From contig JBARAD010000343.1 of the NCBI GenBank assembly GCA_049791675.1, forward strand, positions 1 to 61,911: DNA of 61,911 nt, in the 5' to 3' direction. Positions 26,423 through 35,223 of this stretch are shown here, in pieces (position 1 is the stretch's first letter; the number at the start of each line of letters is the position of its first letter). The translations under genes and the position numbers were made by a program. The DNA comes from Chryseosolibacter sp049791675 (GTDB lineage: Bacteria > Bacteroidota > Bacteroidia > Cytophagales > Cyclobacteriaceae). Below the pieces are notes generated by a model. That model was not told the origin of the DNA. It saw only the letters and a list, made by a program, of their open reading frames with translations, and did no database searches.

Positions 26423-27667
26423 TCATCTAATCAGTACCTGTAGGGTGGATCGCGACGATTGCTCCAGCAGCACGCCCGGTTTTCGACGGTAAGTCTCGAA
26501 TGTTTCAGCATCGTAGTTCTTGACAGTGATGAGCGTGAGTCCCGTATTATAATAGACTTCGAAATCGGGCTGGAGGCGGGCGAGGAGCGCTTTTAACTTA
26601 CTTTCCCGGAGGTCCATGCAAAATGAAAAAGAGATGGCGGAATTCTGCATCACGTTGATCTGGATGTTTAACTCCGTCAGCACAGAAAAGATCTGCCGAA
26701 GGTGATCTTCAGTGATAAAAGTGTAGTCTGTCACTTTACAGGAGACAAGACATTGGTTTTCCTTGAATACGATCAGTGGTGGCAGGTCATCCACATGACA
26801 TTCATGAATTTTTGTCCCGGGTAAAGCGGGATCGTCGAAGCTTTTCACGTATAGGGGTATTCCCTGTGAGGCGAGCGGCTGGATGGTTTTCGGATGAATG
26901 ACCGACGCGCCATAATACGTCATCTCCGCGGCCTCGCGGAAAGGAAGCTCAGGAAATACTGTAACCGTTGGGATTTTTTTAGGGTCGGCATTCATCACGC
27001 CGGGAACATCTTTCCAGATGGTGACAGATTCTGCGTTCAGGCAGGCAGCGAAGATCGCGGCCGAAAAATCTGAACCATCGCGGCCCAGCGTTGTGGTCTT
27101 TCCGTTTTCGGCCCTTCCGATAAATCCCTGGGTGATCATAAAAGTGTTCTTTTTCAAATGACCTGTCAGTCGGCTGATCGCGGCGCGCGTCTTATCCCAA
27201 TCCACTTTTCCTTCCCGGAATGTATTGTCAGTAAAGATGTACTCGCGCGCGTCCATCCAGTGACTTCCCAGCTGTCTGTCCGTCAGGTATTGGTGCACGA
27301 TCACCGTCGAGATCAGTTCGCCATATGAAACTACCTGATCGTATACTTCATCGTAATCCCCTTCGCGGGTCAACTTGTTTTCGAGTTCATCAAAGAGCAC
27401 ATCCACCATTTTAAAAACAGGATGATTCGCCGGGAACAATCCTGTCATAATGCTGGCATGAAAATGCTTGAGGCCTGATAGTTCGGCGGCATGATCGCTG
27501 TGATCCCGAAACTGATTCAGAATTCTTTCCAGTGCGTTCGTTGTTTTTCCCATCGCGGAAACGACAACTACCAGGGGAAGATGGGCAAAAGACTGTAGAA
27601 TTGTTGCTACATTCTCCACGCCACGAATATCTTTAACAGAGGCCCCACCGAATTTAAAAACCTTCAT
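26423..27667 (-). CDS. lysC: Aspartate kinase
   Basis: A 414-aa monofunctional aspartokinase, first step of the lysine/threonine/methionine pathway. It begins MKVFKFGGASVKD, the ATP-binding start of the family. It continues with VVVVSAMGKTTNAL and LGRDGSDFSAAIFAACLNAE. The C-terminal third (about 300-414) forms tandem ACT-like domains for feedback control. It is divergent from fbp with a 51-nt gap; no lysine riboswitch fits there. Confidence 0.93.
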   Translation of the reverse strand: MKVFKFGGASVKDIRGVENVATILQSFAHLPLVVVVSAMGKTTNALERILNQFRDHSDHAAELSGLKHFHASIMTGLFPANHPVFKMVDVLFDELENKLTREGDYDEVYDQVVSYGELISTVIVHQYLTDRQLGSHWMDAREYIFTDNTFREGKVDWDKTRAAISRLTGHLKKNTFMITQGFIGRAENGKTTTLGRDGSDFSAAIFAACLNAESVTIWKDVPGVMNADPKKIPTVTVFPELPFREAAEMTYYGASVIHPKTIQPLASQGIPLYVKSFDDPALPGTKIHECHVDDLPPLIVFKENQCLVSCKVTDYTFITEDHLRQIFSVLTELNIQINVMQNSAISFSFCMDLRESKLKALLARLQPDFEVYYNTGLTLITVKNYDAETFETYRRKPGVLLEQSSRSTLQVLIR

Positions 27668-27718
27668 TTTGGGTTAGTCTAAGACGATTGCGAAGAAACT
27701 TTCTTTTTTTTTAAAGGT

Positions 27719-28777
27719 ATGCAAAGATCACTGAATAAAGCTTACTCAACAAGCATTGAGAGCTCGCGCATTGCGCATTCAATCGGCACCGCACTCGACC
27801 GGTTCATTAAGAACAACCAGGACCAGTTTCAATACGCCAGTGGTGAACTTTCCCAGCTGTTGCGCGACATCGCGCTGGCGTCGAAAGTAGTAAACCGCGA
27901 AGTGAATAAAGCCGGACTGATCGACATCATGGGCGCCGCCGGAACGTCGAATCTCACGGGGGACAGTCAGCAGAAACTCGATGTTCTGGCAAACATTCGT
28001 TTTACGCGTGCGCTCGCGAAAGGCGGAGAAGTCTGTGCGCTGATATCCGAAGAGTCGGAGTCTTTCGCAGATCTGAATAACAATGGCAAATACGTGATCG
28101 CGATCGATCCGCTGGATGGGAGTTCCAATATTGATGTGAACGTTTCGATCGGAACCATATTCTCCATATTCAGGCGTAAAAGCGCTCCCGGTACGCCGAT
28201 ATGCCAGGAAGACATCATGCAAAAAGGTTCCGAACAGGTGGCGGCAGGATATATTTTATACGGGTCTTCCACCATGCTTGTGTATACTACCGGACATGGC
28301 GTACATGGTTTTACCTATGAGGCCAGTCTGGGCGAATATTTTCTGTCCCATCCCGACATGCATATACCCGAAGATGGCAAGATCTACTCCATCAACGAAG
28401 GTTTATCCAATTCCTTTGACACGGCAGTGAAGGACTATATCCGCTATTGCAAGGACTCCGCGTATACCGCGCGCTATATAGGATCACTTGTCGCAGACTT
28501 TCACCGCAATCTTTTAAAAGGAGGGATTTACATCTACCCGGCAACGAAGAAAGATATGAGGGGCAAGCTCCGTCTCATCTATGAATGCAACGCGCTGGCT
28601 TTCCTCGCCGAGCAGGCAGGCGGAAAAGCAAGTGACGGTCAGAGAAGAATTCTCGACATCGAACCTGAATCGCTGCATCAACGCAGTCCTTTCTATGTCG
28701 GATCGAAGAACATGGTAGAGAAGGCCGAGCGCATGTCGCGGGAAATGCAAGGCAGGCTGGCGCCAGGTATTGATTGA
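27719..28777 (+). CDS. fbp: Fructose-1,6-bisphosphatase class 1
   Basis: A 352-aa gluconeogenic phosphatase removing the C1 phosphate of fructose-1,6-bisphosphate. Metal-site residues are in ISEESE near 105 and the hallmark IDPLDGSSNIDVN near 122-134. The substrate region includes RYIGSLVADFHRNLLKGGIYIYP. Full length. Divergent from lysC; a REP-like palindrome pair follows the stop. Confidence 0.96.
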   Translation: MQRSLNKAYSTSIESSRIAHSIGTALDRFIKNNQDQFQYASGELSQLLRDIALASKVVNREVNKAGLIDIMGAAGTSNLTGDSQQKLDVLANIRFTRALAKGGEVCALISEESESFADLNNNGKYVIAIDPLDGSSNIDVNVSIGTIFSIFRRKSAPGTPICQEDIMQKGSEQVAAGYILYGSSTMLVYTTGHGVHGFTYEASLGEYFLSHPDMHIPEDGKIYSINEGLSNSFDTAVKDYIRYCKDSAYTARYIGSLVADFHRNLLKGGIYIYPATKKDMRGKLRLIYECNALAFLAEQAGGKASDGQRRILDIEPESLHQRSPFYVGSKNMVEKAERMSREMQGRLAPGID

Positions 28778-28790
28778 GATCGTGGATTTG

Positions 28791-28858
28791 CACGCGTCTC
28801 AAGAGACGCGGCATTGGCCGGGGCAAGGCGTGCCATGTCCCGACCAACGGGGTCGCTG
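28791..28858. repeat. REP-like palindromic element
   Basis: Two adjacent inverted repeats: CGCGTCTC/GAGACGCG at 28793-28810 (2-nt centre), then the imperfect GGGGCAAGGC...GCCATGTCCC at 28820-28841 nested in TTGGCCGGG/CCCGACCAA. It lies between the convergent fbp and DUF5606 genes and resembles dispersed REP elements rather than a classic terminator. Confidence 0.75.
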
Positions 28859-28862
28859 CTGA

Positions 28863-29303
28863 TTATTTTTCCGCTTCTTTGTTTTCCTTCTTCTCCTCTT
28901 CAGAAGATCCGCTGAGGATCTCAGGTGCATGTTTGCGGATGAGATCATACCACTTTACCAGCTTTTTAATGTCAGAGGTATAGACACGGTCTTCGTCGTA
29001 TTCCGGCAGCACGGATTTCATGAAAGCTTTCAACTCATCGGCGTCGGAAGACGCATCCACACCGGGGTCATCTCCAAAGTCCTGATGAACTTTCTTCAAT
29101 ACATCATGGAGGGGAATATTGCCTTCTTTCGTCGTCGTATAAATGGAGATCTCATTCAGCAGGGACAAGCGGTGATTGGCAGTGGCCACCAGTTTTGTTT
29201 TGGCTTCATCCAGCGATTCGAGAATAACGCCTGATTTCGTTGGCGCCACAACTTTGTATAAGCCGCCTTTTCCTGATACGGTTGCTATGTCTGCTATGGT
29301 CAT
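28863..29303 (-). CDS. DUF5606 domain protein
   Basis: A 146-aa soluble protein conserved in Bacteroidota. The N-terminal part, IADIATVSGKGGLYKVV, matches DUF5606, a small beta-barrel-like domain. The C-terminus is a highly charged Glu/Lys tail (EEEKKENKEAEK). Function unknown. It lies 32 nt after engB on the same strand but also has its own exact -7 box. Confidence 0.82.
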   Translation of the reverse strand: MTIADIATVSGKGGLYKVVAPTKSGVILESLDEAKTKLVATANHRLSLLNEISIYTTTKEGNIPLHDVLKKVHQDFGDDPGVDASSDADELKAFMKSVLPEYDEDRVYTSDIKKLVKWYDLIRKHAPEILSGSSEEEKKENKEAEK

Positions 29304-29320
29304 ACTTTTTCTTTAGCCGA

Positions 29321-29328
29321 CAAAACTA
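29321..29328 (-). promoter_or_regulatory. -7 box for the DUF5606 gene
   Basis: Minus-strand TAGTTTTG, an exact match, 17 nt before the ATG, inside the 32-nt gap after engB. Confidence 0.6.
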
Positions 29329-29335
29329 AACATTT

Positions 29336-29935
29336 TCATGACTGTTGCGCCAATGCTTTTTCGATAAATGACAGGAGATCTTCCTTGCCCATTTCCGTTT
29401 CAGAGGATGTTACCAGCATTGACGGCAAGTCCTCCCATTGTTGGTGCAGGGTGGACTCATAAACAGCGAGGTTCCTTTTCAACTGGTTTTTGGTGAGCTT
29501 GTCTGCCTTTGTAAACACCAGGCAAAGCGGAATATCTTTTTCGCCCACCCACTGGATGAACGCGAGGTCAATTTTCTGCGGTTCCAGTCTGGAGTCGATG
29601 AGGACAAACAGGCAGTGGAGGTTTTCTCTTTTCAGCACATAGTTTTCGATGATCTTTCCAAAGCCCGCCCGCTTTTCCTTACTCACACTCGCGTATCCAT
29701 ATCCCGGCAGGTCCACGAGGTACCATTGATCATTGATGATAAAGTGGTTGATGGTTTGTGTTTTTCCCGGTTTATTAGATGTTTTTGCAAGGTTTTTCCT
29801 TTTCGTCAGCATGTTCAGCAGGGAAGACTTCCCCACATTCGAGCGACCTATAAAAGCGAATTCCGGTTTGTCGGGTGACGGACATCTTTTGACATCGGCT
29901 TCGCTTGACACAAATTCAGCCTGTTTTATTTCCAT
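29336..29935 (-). CDS. engB: Ribosome biogenesis GTP-binding protein EngB/YsxC
   Basis: A 199-aa TrmE-Era-like GTPase needed for 50S assembly. G1 is GRSNVGKSS near 31-39, G2 falls at the KTSNKPGKTQT segment, G3 is DLPGYG and G4 is TKAD. Length matches the family. Encoded upstream of DUF5606 and divergent from the PorE-like gene. Confidence 0.95.
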   Translation of the reverse strand: MEIKQAEFVSSEADVKRCPSPDKPEFAFIGRSNVGKSSLLNMLTKRKNLAKTSNKPGKTQTINHFIINDQWYLVDLPGYGYASVSKEKRAGFGKIIENYVLKRENLHCLFVLIDSRLEPQKIDLAFIQWVGEKDIPLCLVFTKADKLTKNQLKRNLAVYESTLHQQWEDLPSMLVTSSETEMGKEDLLSFIEKALAQQS

Positions 29936-30058
29936 AAAGAATCTTTAAGTAAAGATTTAAGGGCAAAATAGCAATTATGTAAGATTAGGGTACTTTAGCG
30001 AATATTTATAATTGTATGCAAATCGGTCATTTTTCCTATATTAGCATCTGGTATAAAC

Positions 30059-30066
30059 TAACTTTG
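30059..30066 (+). promoter_or_regulatory. -7 box for the PorE-like gene
   Basis: TAACTTTG, exact match, 25 nt upstream of the ATG at 30092. Confidence 0.65.
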
Positions 30067-30091
30067 CCCCATTATTAATATTTTTTGAGAG

Positions 30092-32122
30092 ATGTCCAGT
30101 ATCCGTAGCGTACTGATTTTTTCGACTCTTATTTCCCTTTCAGGTTCTGTCTTCGGTCAGCAAGACCCAAAGCAAACTGCCCGGGACTATGTGCAGGTCG
30201 CGGAGGAGATGATCCAGGGCTCACAGGCGCTTGACGATGCCCGTGGGTTGATGGTACTTGCTGCAGACCTTGACACCACGTTCCTCAAGGCGAATTATGA
30301 CGCGGGATATCTTCACCTGCTGACCATCGGCAAGGAACTCGGCGTGAAATACTTCCTTCGCGTTTATCGCCAGAATCCCAATTACCGATTTGACCTCGAA
30401 TACTGGATCGGCAAAAGTTACCAGTACGGCCTTGAATTCGACAACGCCCTTGCGTTCTATAACAGGTACAAGGAGAAACTGGCTGCCAAAGCCAGTTACC
30501 AGGGAAAAGATAAAATTTCCATGGAAACTGTAGACAAGAGTATTGTCGAGTGTATGAATGGGAAAGAATTCGTTTCCAATCCCGGGAATTTCTCGATCGT
30601 CAACATCGGCCGGGAGATCAACTCGGAATTTGAAGATTACGGCCCCGTATTGAATGAGGGCGAGGATGAGATCATCTTCACTACCCGCCGCAGGGAAGGT
30701 AACCTCAATCAGAACGTTGCGGATGACAACAAACCCTACGAAGACATTTTTATCTCGCGCAAGAAGAATGGTGTGTGGAGTTATGCCGCCAACATCGGCG
30801 ACCGGATCAATACACCTTTCCATGACTCAAACCTGGCCCTTTCGGCGGATGGTAAGACACTGTACATTCTGAAGGACGAGGGTGGTGGCGACATCTACTA
30901 TTGTAACCAGTTGTCCAATGGAAACTGGGGGCCACCCGTTGCACTTCCCGGGATCATCAACTCGAGTTTTGAAGAGAAGTCCATCACCATATCGAAGGAT
31001 GGCAAGACATTGTATTTTTCCAGTAACCGTCCCGGTGGGTTGGGTGGCACGGATCTCTACCAGGCGACCAAAGATGCCAGGGGCGAGTGGGCCAACGTGA
31101 AAAACCTCGGCGCCAGGATCAACACGCCTTTTGATGAAGAAGGACCGTTCATCGACTATGATCTGGCCACGCTTTACTTCAGCAGCAAGGGTCATAAGAA
31201 CATGGGCAGCTATGATATCTTCAGGGCCGTCTTTGATCTGAAAAAAAATACGTGGAGCGAACCTGAAAATTTGGGTTATCCCATCAACACCCCGGACGAT
31301 GACATCTTCTATATGACTTCGTCAGATGGAAAACGCGCTTATTATTCCTCGGTGCGCGAAGATGGCCTGGGATATACTGACATCTTCCTCATCACCACGC
31401 CGGAAGGCATGAAGGATGTGGTGGCTACGACAACGAAAAATGATCCGCTGGTCCCGGTTGCGAAGGATCCGGTGGAACCTAAAAAGGAAGTGAAACCGCT
31501 GAAGTATGTGGTGACGATCCTCGACGAACAAACGAAGGGACCACTGGCCGTGAAGGTAAAATTGCAGGGCCTGAATGACAATGTCATCGTTGCTTCCACT
31601 CCTGTAAAGCCCGGCGTCTACGAGTTCCGGATCACCCATCCCGGCGCGAAAGATTACAGGTTGTCGATTGAAAAGGCTGGTTATGTATTTTTGAATCAGA
31701 ATGTGAACATCCGTGGAGCTGCAGCGGGTGAGCAGGTGCTGACGCGTACGATAGAGTTGCGGAAGCTTAACGTGGGTACATCTTCGATCCTGCGAAACAT
31801 CTATTTTGATTACGACCGCGCCACCTTCCAAACGGCGTCGTACAGTGACCTGAACAAGCTGGAGTCCATGTTGCGCCAGAATCCACGGATCAAGGTTGAA
31901 ATCTCCGGCCATACCGACAACTATGGTCACTGGCAATACAACAGGACGCTGTCGCAAAAACGCGCTGAAGCGGTGAAGGATTTCCTTACCAAGAAGGGTA
32001 TTGATCCCCGTAGAATCAAGGCCGTCGGCTATGGCGAGAGCAAGCCGCTGGCGACGAATGATGACGAAGATGAGGGCCGTGAACTCAACCGCCGTGTAGC
32101 GTTCAAGGTACTTCAAAACTAA
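30092..32122 (+). CDS. PorE-like TPR-PD40-CRD-OmpA protein
   Basis: A 676-aa envelope protein. Order: signal peptide (1-22, cleaved near VFGQ, no lipobox Cys), a TPR-like helical region (about 25-150), and PD40/WD40-type propeller repeats (about 175-440, with recurring SxDGKTLYFSSNRPGGxGGxDLY). Then come a carboxypeptidase-regulatory-like domain (about 470-560) and an OmpA peptidoglycan-binding domain (about 565-676, SGHTDN...NRTLSQKRAEAV...NRRV). This is the architecture and length of PorE, which ties the type IX secretion machinery to peptidoglycan. PorE is a lipoprotein in Porphyromonas; this one is not. Nearby porT supports the assignment. Confidence 0.8.
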   Translation: MSSIRSVLIFSTLISLSGSVFGQQDPKQTARDYVQVAEEMIQGSQALDDARGLMVLAADLDTTFLKANYDAGYLHLLTIGKELGVKYFLRVYRQNPNYRFDLEYWIGKSYQYGLEFDNALAFYNRYKEKLAAKASYQGKDKISMETVDKSIVECMNGKEFVSNPGNFSIVNIGREINSEFEDYGPVLNEGEDEIIFTTRRREGNLNQNVADDNKPYEDIFISRKKNGVWSYAANIGDRINTPFHDSNLALSADGKTLYILKDEGGGDIYYCNQLSNGNWGPPVALPGIINSSFEEKSITISKDGKTLYFSSNRPGGLGGTDLYQATKDARGEWANVKNLGARINTPFDEEGPFIDYDLATLYFSSKGHKNMGSYDIFRAVFDLKKNTWSEPENLGYPINTPDDDIFYMTSSDGKRAYYSSVREDGLGYTDIFLITTPEGMKDVVATTTKNDPLVPVAKDPVEPKKEVKPLKYVVTILDEQTKGPLAVKVKLQGLNDNVIVASTPVKPGVYEFRITHPGAKDYRLSIEKAGYVFLNQNVNIRGAAAGEQVLTRTIELRKLNVGTSSILRNIYFDYDRATFQTASYSDLNKLESMLRQNPRIKVEISGHTDNYGHWQYNRTLSQKRAEAVKDFLTKKGIDPRRIKAVGYGESKPLATNDDEDEGRELNRRVAFKVLQN

Positions 32123-32179
32123 TTTCCTTCGTATTGTTAAACCCCCTACCTTCGGCCCGGTATTTAAGGTTATATCGGG

Positions 32180-32902
32180 ATGGCTGTTGTACCCTATAAG
32201 GCGGAAAATTCTGGAAAAAAGGAGCAGATGGCGAAGATGTTCAACAACATCAGTCGCCGGTATGACTTCCTTAACCACCTTCTGAGCATGGGCATTGACC
32301 GGCTCTGGCGTAAGACTGCAATCAGCTTCCTCAAACCATCTGCCCCGCAGCGCATGCTGGATGTGGCGACCGGCACGGGAGATTTTGCCATCCAGGCGCT
32401 GAGCCTTAATCCGCAAAAAATAACAGGTATCGACATTTCGGAAGGCATGCTGGCCGTTGGCCGTAAAAAGGTCGAAAAGCTTGGTCTCACGAACAGAATC
32501 GAGTTGCTGACGGGTGATTCCGAGAACCTTCAGTTTTCTGCCGATTCCTTCGATGCCGTAACGGTAGGCTTTGGGGTCAGGAATTTTGAGGATCTGGAGA
32601 AGGGATTATCGGAAATACGGCGTGTTTTGAAGCCCGGTGCGATGCTGGTCGTGCTGGAATTCTCCAGGCCGCGGAAATTCCCCATGCGCCAGCTATATAA
32701 TTTCTATTTTAAAAACATATTACCCGGATTGGGACGTTTAATTTCTAATGATAAGTCAGCGTATACCTATCTTCCGGAGTCGGTAGAAGCGTTTCCTGAT
32801 GGTACGGATTTTGAAAACATCCTTAAGAAAGTCGGATTTAAAGAAACTTCATGCAGACCGCTTACATTTGGAATAAGCTCAATTTATACAGCACGAAAAT
32901 AA
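32180..32902 (+). CDS. ubiE: Demethylmenaquinone methyltransferase
   Basis: A 240-aa SAM-dependent methyltransferase for the last step of menaquinone synthesis (MenG/UbiE). Motif I is MLDVATGTGDFA near 57-68 and the UbiE signature GFGVRNFEDLEKGL lies near 130. It begins with MAKMFNNISRRYDFLNHLLSMGIDRLWR, typical for the family. It follows the PorE-like gene by 57 nt, and its last 52 nt overlap the start of porT. Confidence 0.95.
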   Translation: MAVVPYKAENSGKKEQMAKMFNNISRRYDFLNHLLSMGIDRLWRKTAISFLKPSAPQRMLDVATGTGDFAIQALSLNPQKITGIDISEGMLAVGRKKVEKLGLTNRIELLTGDSENLQFSADSFDAVTVGFGVRNFEDLEKGLSEIRRVLKPGAMLVVLEFSRPRKFPMRQLYNFYFKNILPGLGRLISNDKSAYTYLPESVEAFPDGTDFENILKKVGFKETSCRPLTFGISSIYTARK

Positions 32903-33594
32903 TATTGATCCTGGTGATGCTGCTCGGCATCTGCCAGGCGGGTTTTTCACAGAAGAAGAGATGGGTGACGAAAAACAATCCGAACTACGACGAACGAAAG
33001 CTTTCGTACGGGTTTCTCATCGGATTGCACACCACGTCGTATCAGATCAAGTACGCAGATCAGTTTGTTACGCCGGCCCTGGACACAGTCTATTCCATTG
33101 AGCCCGACTGGTCACCCGGCTTTTCGCTCGGTTTTATCGTGAACTACAGAATTACAGACCTGCTCGACTTCAGGGTCACCCCCAAGGTTGCCTTTTATGA
33201 GCACACGCTTCGGTACCGGTATACCGATGAGACACCCACCGAAGAGAAGCTCGTGGAAACCACGATGGTTGAACTTCCTCTGTTATTAAAGTACAAATCA
33301 GCGCGCAGGGGCAACATCCGGATGTACATGATTGGCGGCGTCAAGCCAGGGCTGGAGGCTTCCGGAAAAAAGGATATGGAGAATATTTCGAGTAACATCG
33401 GCATTACATCCATGAACCTGAGCATGGAGGCAGGTTTTGGTTTTGATTTGTATTACCCGCTGTTTAAATTTTCACCGGAGATCCGTTTTTCGCGGGGCAT
33501 CGTCAATATTCTGGAGAACACCACGAATAAATACGGTCAACCGCTTGAAAGGATAAATACCAACACAATAACCTTGTATTTATTATTCCAGTAA
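32851..33594 (+). CDS. porT: Type IX secretion / gliding protein PorT family
   Basis: A 247-aa outer-membrane beta-barrel. Residues 1-34 form a long signal peptide (IILILVMLLGICQAGFSQ). The conserved start of the mature protein, with NPNYDERKLSYGFLIGLH, is the PorT signature. Amphipathic strands run to the C-terminal aromatic residue in TLYLLFQ. PorT is needed for T9SS secretion in Porphyromonas and Flavobacterium. The ubiE-porT neighbourhood is recurrent in the phylum. The start lies 52 nt inside ubiE in another frame, implying translational coupling. It ends on a 1-nt overlap with the SDR gene. Confidence 0.87.
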   Translation: MQTAYIWNKLNLYSTKIILILVMLLGICQAGFSQKKRWVTKNNPNYDERKLSYGFLIGLHTTSYQIKYADQFVTPALDTVYSIEPDWSPGFSLGFIVNYRITDLLDFRVTPKVAFYEHTLRYRYTDETPTEEKLVETTMVELPLLLKYKSARRGNIRMYMIGGVKPGLEASGKKDMENISSNIGITSMNLSMEAGFGFDLYYPLFKFSPEIRFSRGIVNILENTTNKYGQPLERINTNTITLYLLFQ

Positions 33595-34355
33595 TGGCGC
33601 AACGAATTGTATTAATTACAGGCGCAACCTCGGGTATAGGCGAAGCCACGGCCCGGTTGCTGGCAAAGAACAAATACAGCCTGATCATTTGCGGCAGACG
33701 GCAGGACCGGCTCGACAAACTGCGCACCGAACTACAGGCGGATACGAAAGTCACCACACTATCATTTGATGTTCGCGAATACGATGCAGTGAAAGCTGCA
33801 CTGCAGTCTTTGCCCGAAGCGTGGAAGAAAATTGATGTGCTCATCAACAACGCAGGCAATGCGCACGGACTTGATCCTATTCACAAGGGAAGTATCCAGG
33901 ACTGGGATGCGATGATGGATATAAATGTCAAAGGCTTGTTATATGTGTCACGCGAAGTGATGCCTGGGATGACCGACCGAAAGTCAGGCCACATCATCAA
34001 TATCGGGTCCGTTGCCGGAAAGGAAGTTTATGCCAATGGCAACGTGTACTGCGCGAGCAAATTTGCGGTCGATGCCCTGACAAAGGGAATGCGGATTGAT
34101 CTGAATCCGTTTGGCGTCAAGGTCACCTCCATTCATCCGGGCCTGGTTGAAACTGAATTTTCGCTCGTCCGATTTAAGGGCGATGCAGACAAAGCCTCCA
34201 CAGTCTATAAAGGGATTCAGCCCCTCACAGGTCACGACATTGCGGAAACAATTCTGTATGTGCTTTCAACCCCTGATCATGTGGTGATCGCCGATATGGT
34301 AATCTTCCCGAAAGCACAGGGGAGTGCAACGGTGGTTAACAGGATGAATCAGTGA
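33594..34355 (+). CDS. SDR family NAD(P)-dependent oxidoreductase
   Basis: A 253-aa short-chain dehydrogenase of the YdfG-like classical group. Cofactor motif is TGATSGIGEA near 8-17, structural NNAG near 87, and catalytic Tyr and Lys in YCASKFAVD near 153. The upstream Ser lies in GSVAGKEVY. The substrate is unknown; related enzymes reduce 3-hydroxy acids. It shares one base with the porT stop (TAATG). The last codons (AAT CAG TGA) are also the first unit of the repeat array that follows. Confidence 0.93.
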   Translation: MAQRIVLITGATSGIGEATARLLAKNKYSLIICGRRQDRLDKLRTELQADTKVTTLSFDVREYDAVKAALQSLPEAWKKIDVLINNAGNAHGLDPIHKGSIQDWDAMMDINVKGLLYVSREVMPGMTDRKSGHIINIGSVAGKEVYANGNVYCASKFAVDALTKGMRIDLNPFGVKVTSIHPGLVETEFSLVRFKGDADKASTVYKGIQPLTGHDIAETILYVLSTPDHVVIADMVIFPKAQGSATVVNRMNQ

Positions 34356-34556
34356 ATCAGTAATCAGTCATCAGTCATCAGTAGATCAGTCATCAGTAGA
34401 TTAGTCATCAGTCATCAGTAGATCAGTCATCAGTAGATTAGTCATTGGTAGATTAGTCATTGGTAGATTAGGAATTGGGCATTAGGCATTAGGCATTAGG
34501 CATTAGGAATTAGGAATTAGGGATTAGGGATTAGGAATTAGGAATTAGGAGTAGGG
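34347..34556. repeat. Degenerate 7-8 bp array grading from ATCAGTC to AATTAGG
   Basis: About 28 units in a row. It opens with AATCAGT, continues as alternating ATCAGTC/ATCAGTAG, then ATTAGTC and ATTGGTAG, then ATTAGGC, and finally AATTAGG/ATTAGGG. The unit drifts stepwise along the array. The first unit includes the stop codon of the SDR gene. No ORF or RNA is seen. Confidence 0.93.
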
Positions 34557-34781
34557 TGGAGTTATCAGGGGCAGACATGGGTTGGATGTGCGGGGTAGGG
34601 ACGCATTATTATGCGTCCTTGCAGGTCAATCATCAGTCAATGGAATGACGTGATCTGATAACGCAGGAGTTCCTCACGATTCACGATTCACGCTGATGAT
34701 CACGCGATGAAATAAATGCCCATCAGACGCAGGCACTACTCACCACTCACTACTCACCACTCACCACTCACCACTCACCGC
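34356..34781. other. Repeat-filled intergenic region
   Basis: After the 7-8 bp array come a short hairpin (34599-34618), a tract with TCACGATTCACGATTCACG at 34675-34693, a module with GCAGGCACTACTCACC near 34731 that recurs near 47.5 kb, and CTCACCA heptamers at about 34740-34787. It separates two convergent genes and contains no supported gene. Confidence 0.8.
34599..34618. repeat. Short palindromic hairpin
   Basis: GGACGCAT-TATT-ATGCGTCC, a perfect 8-bp stem with a 4-nt loop in the intergenic repeat region. No T tract, so a REP-like element rather than a terminator. Confidence 0.65.
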
Positions 34782-35201
34782 TCACCGCTTAAATCCCAAT
34801 GCGCTGCCGCCGCAGGCGATTGCATCGTTCTCGAAGGTGTATTGGATGTAGTAGATGCCGATCTTATTGCAGGCGTAGACGATCGAAGAGGCATACTGAT
34901 CATTCACTTTGTTGCTGGCGACTTTGTTGCGGTCTGAGTCGTACAACGTGACGGTTATCCCATCGGCGTTTTGCCCGGGTTCACAAATATTGATCATGTA
35001 CTGTGTGCCCTTTGTAAATACATAGGAGTATTCAACGTATTCTTTTCCGCCCTTTTCCACTTTATAGCTTTTCAGAAAATTAAAACCTGACGCTAATTTT
35101 GGTATGCACTGCGTGCTGAGGGTCTCGGCATTGCATTGTGCATTTGCATTGAATCCGCTGAGGAGTAAAACAGGGAAAACAAAAACGAGTAACTTTTTCA
35201 T
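34782..35201 (-). CDS. Secreted protein of unknown function
   Basis: A 139-aa protein with a clear signal peptide (KKLLVFVFPVLLLSGFNANA, cleavage before QCNAE). The mature part has Cys residues in QCNAE, TQCIP, ICEPG, YACNK and IACGG, which could form disulfides in the periplasm or outside the cell. The pattern (FTKGTQYMINIC... VTLYDSDRNKVASN) resembles a small beta-sandwich. Family not recognised with confidence. Last gene of the minus-strand SiaBC/ABCG run, 22 nt after the lipoprotein gene. Confidence 0.72.
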   Translation of the reverse strand: MKKLLVFVFPVLLLSGFNANAQCNAETLSTQCIPKLASGFNFLKSYKVEKGGKEYVEYSYVFTKGTQYMINICEPGQNADGITVTLYDSDRNKVASNKVNDQYASSIVYACNKIGIYYIQYTFENDAIACGGSALGFKR

Positions 35202-35223
35202 AACGATTCCTGTCTTGGGGCGC

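Noticed and set aside
27668..27718. Lysine riboswitch upstream of lysC
   Set aside because: The gap is only 51 nt and shared with divergent fbp; far too short for the L-box.
31322..32416. 364-aa open frame opposite the PorE-like and ubiE genes
   Set aside because: Shadow of two well-supported genes; no recognisable domain.
34480..34556. Telomere-like TTAGG repeat
   Set aside because: It is the degenerate end of a bacterial heptamer array inside the chromosome, with no sign of an end structure.
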